Part shown: positions 22,888-23,886 of the stretch, piece by piece
Numbering within the stretch: position 1 is the stretch's first letter
Layout of the letters: each line of letters opens with the position of its first letter
DNA from: Treponema sp. UBA3862
GTDB taxonomy: Bacteria > Spirochaetota > Spirochaetia > Treponematales > Treponemataceae
DNA length: 23,886 nucleotides
NCBI GenBank assembly: GCA_002392405.1
Contig: DGGY01000029.1
Location: 1-23,886, forward strand
Direction: 5' to 3'
The notes under the pieces: generated by a model
Database searches by the model: none
What the model saw: the letters and a program-made list of their open reading frames with translations, nothing else
What the model was told of the DNA's origin: nothing
Translations under genes and position numbers: made by a program

Positions 22888-23886
22888 TTACCATTTCTTT
22901 TCGATTTCCGGTTCACAGATATTTACTTCTGTTTCCATATCGAAGAATTTTACTTTTTCCATTTTTGGAACAAAATTAACTGTATCACCAAGCTGAGGGT
23001 TAACCTGAGGTTCACACTTAGCAACGATGTTAACATTCTGAACCTGAACGAATACGTGAGTTTCAGCACCGAGAGGTTCTTTGTTTGTTACTTTTACAGC
23101 CATGTTGTTTTCTTTAGCAGGAGCATCCTGATAATCAAGATCTTCAGGACGAACACCGAACCAAACCTGTTTTCCAACATAAGCCTTGAGGTGTTTCTGC
23201 TGGTCTGCTGTAGGAACAAGCTTAAATGTACCTTCATCAGCAAGAACTTTTCCGCCTTCTTCTGTGATTGAAACCTTGAAGAAGTTCATTGGAGGTGTTC
23301 CGATAAAGCCTGCAACGAATTTGTTGATCGGATGATTGTAAAGGTAAAGCGGTTCACCAATCTGCTGGATGCGTTTTTCAGACATTACAACGATTTTTGT
23401 ACCCATTGTCATGGCTTCAATCTGGTCGTGTGTAACGTAGATCATTGTAGCCTGGAGGCGGTTGTGAAGATCTGAAATTTCAGCGCGCATTGTTACGCGG
23501 AGTTTTGCATCAAGGTTTGAAAGAGGTTCATCAAAAAGGAATACTTTTGGAGAACGTACGATAGCACGGCCTACTGCAACACGCTGTCTCTGACCACCTG
23601 AAAGTGCCTTTGGCTTACGTGTAAGGTAGTTATCAAGGTCGAGGATGCGTGAAGCTTCACGAACACGACGGTCAATTTCAGCCTTGTCAGTTTTACGGAT
23701 CTTAAGGCCGAAAGCCATGTTATCGTAAACTGTCATATGAGGATAAAGAGCGTAATTCTGGAATACCATGGCGATATTGCGGTCTTTCGGCGGAATATCG
23801 TTCATAAGTTCACCGTCGATGTAAAGTTCACCGGCAGTAATGTCTTCAAGACCTGCAATCATGCGGAGAGTTGTTGATTTACCGCA
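22888..23886 (-). CDS. ugpC: Carbohydrate ABC transporter ATP-binding protein, UgpC/MsmK/MalK type (N-terminus cut by window)
   Basis: Cytoplasmic ATPase powering sugar or glycerol-phosphate import. The frame runs to the right edge, where the end of the Walker A motif (CGKSTTLRM) is visible; about 40 N-terminal residues are missing. The Q-loop MVFQNYALYPHMTVYDN, signature LSGGQRQRVAVGRAI, Walker B VFLFDEPLSNLDAKLR and H-loop VTHDQIEAM are all intact. IGTPPMNFF and the C-terminal ~120 residues form the OB/TOBE regulatory part typical of MalK-like proteins. These ATPases often serve several sugar importers, so no substrate can be named and the symbol is at family level. No permease or binding-protein gene is in view. 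It ends at a strong terminator. Confidence 0.93.
   Translation of the reverse strand, partial: CGKSTTLRMIAGLEDITAGELYIDGELMNDIPPKDRNIAMVFQNYALYPHMTVYDNMAFGLKIRKTDKAEIDRRVREASRILDLDNYLTRKPKALSGGQRQRVAVGRAIVRSPKVFLFDEPLSNLDAKLRVTMRAEISDLHNRLQATMIYVTHDQIEAMTMGTKIVVMSEKRIQQIGEPLYLYNHPINKFVAGFIGTPPMNFFKVSITEEGGKVLADEGTFKLVPTADQQKHLKAYVGKQVWFGVRPEDLDYQDAPAKENNMAVKVTNKEPLGAETHVFVQVQNVNIVAKCEPQVNPQLGDTVNFVPKMEKVKFFDMETEVNICEPEIEKKW

Noticed and set aside
1..23886. CRISPR arrays, tRNA/rRNA genes, transposase genes
   Set aside because: None seen. The only regular short repeats are the coding repeats in the caspase-like gene.

Overview
The window looks like a chromosomal segment of a Treponema-like (gut- or rumen-type) spirochaete. 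The reasons are moderate GC with A/T-rich spacers, a complete Na+-pumping oxaloacetate decarboxylase set, long 7TM-EAL proteins, and a caspase-fold protein carrying 15-residue surface repeats of a kind seen in spirochaetes. The genus is inferred from gene content. All 16 genes lie on the minus strand, so transcription runs from high to low coordinates. No tRNA, rRNA, CRISPR array or insertion sequence was seen. Both end genes, oadB (left) and an ABC ATPase (right), are cut by the window.

Right to left: a UgpC/MsmK-type ABC ATPase with a clear terminator; a promoter-driven RNase II/R-family protein; aspartate kinase lysC with a terminator; an ECF sigma/anti-sigma pair followed by a secreted caspase-fold repeat protein; a TonB-dependent receptor; exbB-exbD-exbD-tonB; a two-TM RCK channel next to a free-standing cyclic-nucleotide-binding protein; dapB; two tandem 7TM-EAL phosphodiesterases; and oadG-oadA-oadB. 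lysC and dapB both act in lysine/diaminopimelate synthesis but are 11 kb apart.

The main discovery is a putative self-contained extracytoplasmic regulon. The same bipartite motif, GTRACA-N16-GTGTC-T, occurs three times with identical spacing and orientation: before the sigma gene, before the TonB-dependent receptor, and before exbB. This is the layout expected of an ECF sigma promoter. It predicts one circuit in which the sigma factor drives its own membrane anti-sigma, a caspase-like surface-repeat protein, an outer-membrane receptor and that receptor's energising complex. A perfect 28-bp palindrome lies just upstream of the sigma promoter. Two ~95-bp palindromic repeats in opposite orientation bracket the receptor gene.

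Other points of interest are an ion channel whose K+ filter reads VAGYYD instead of TVGYGD with its cNMP sensor encoded separately; an OadA with two biotinyl domains; an OadB with a signal-peptide-like N-terminal extension; and two promoters placed so that the mRNA would be almost leaderless (lysC and the first EAL gene).
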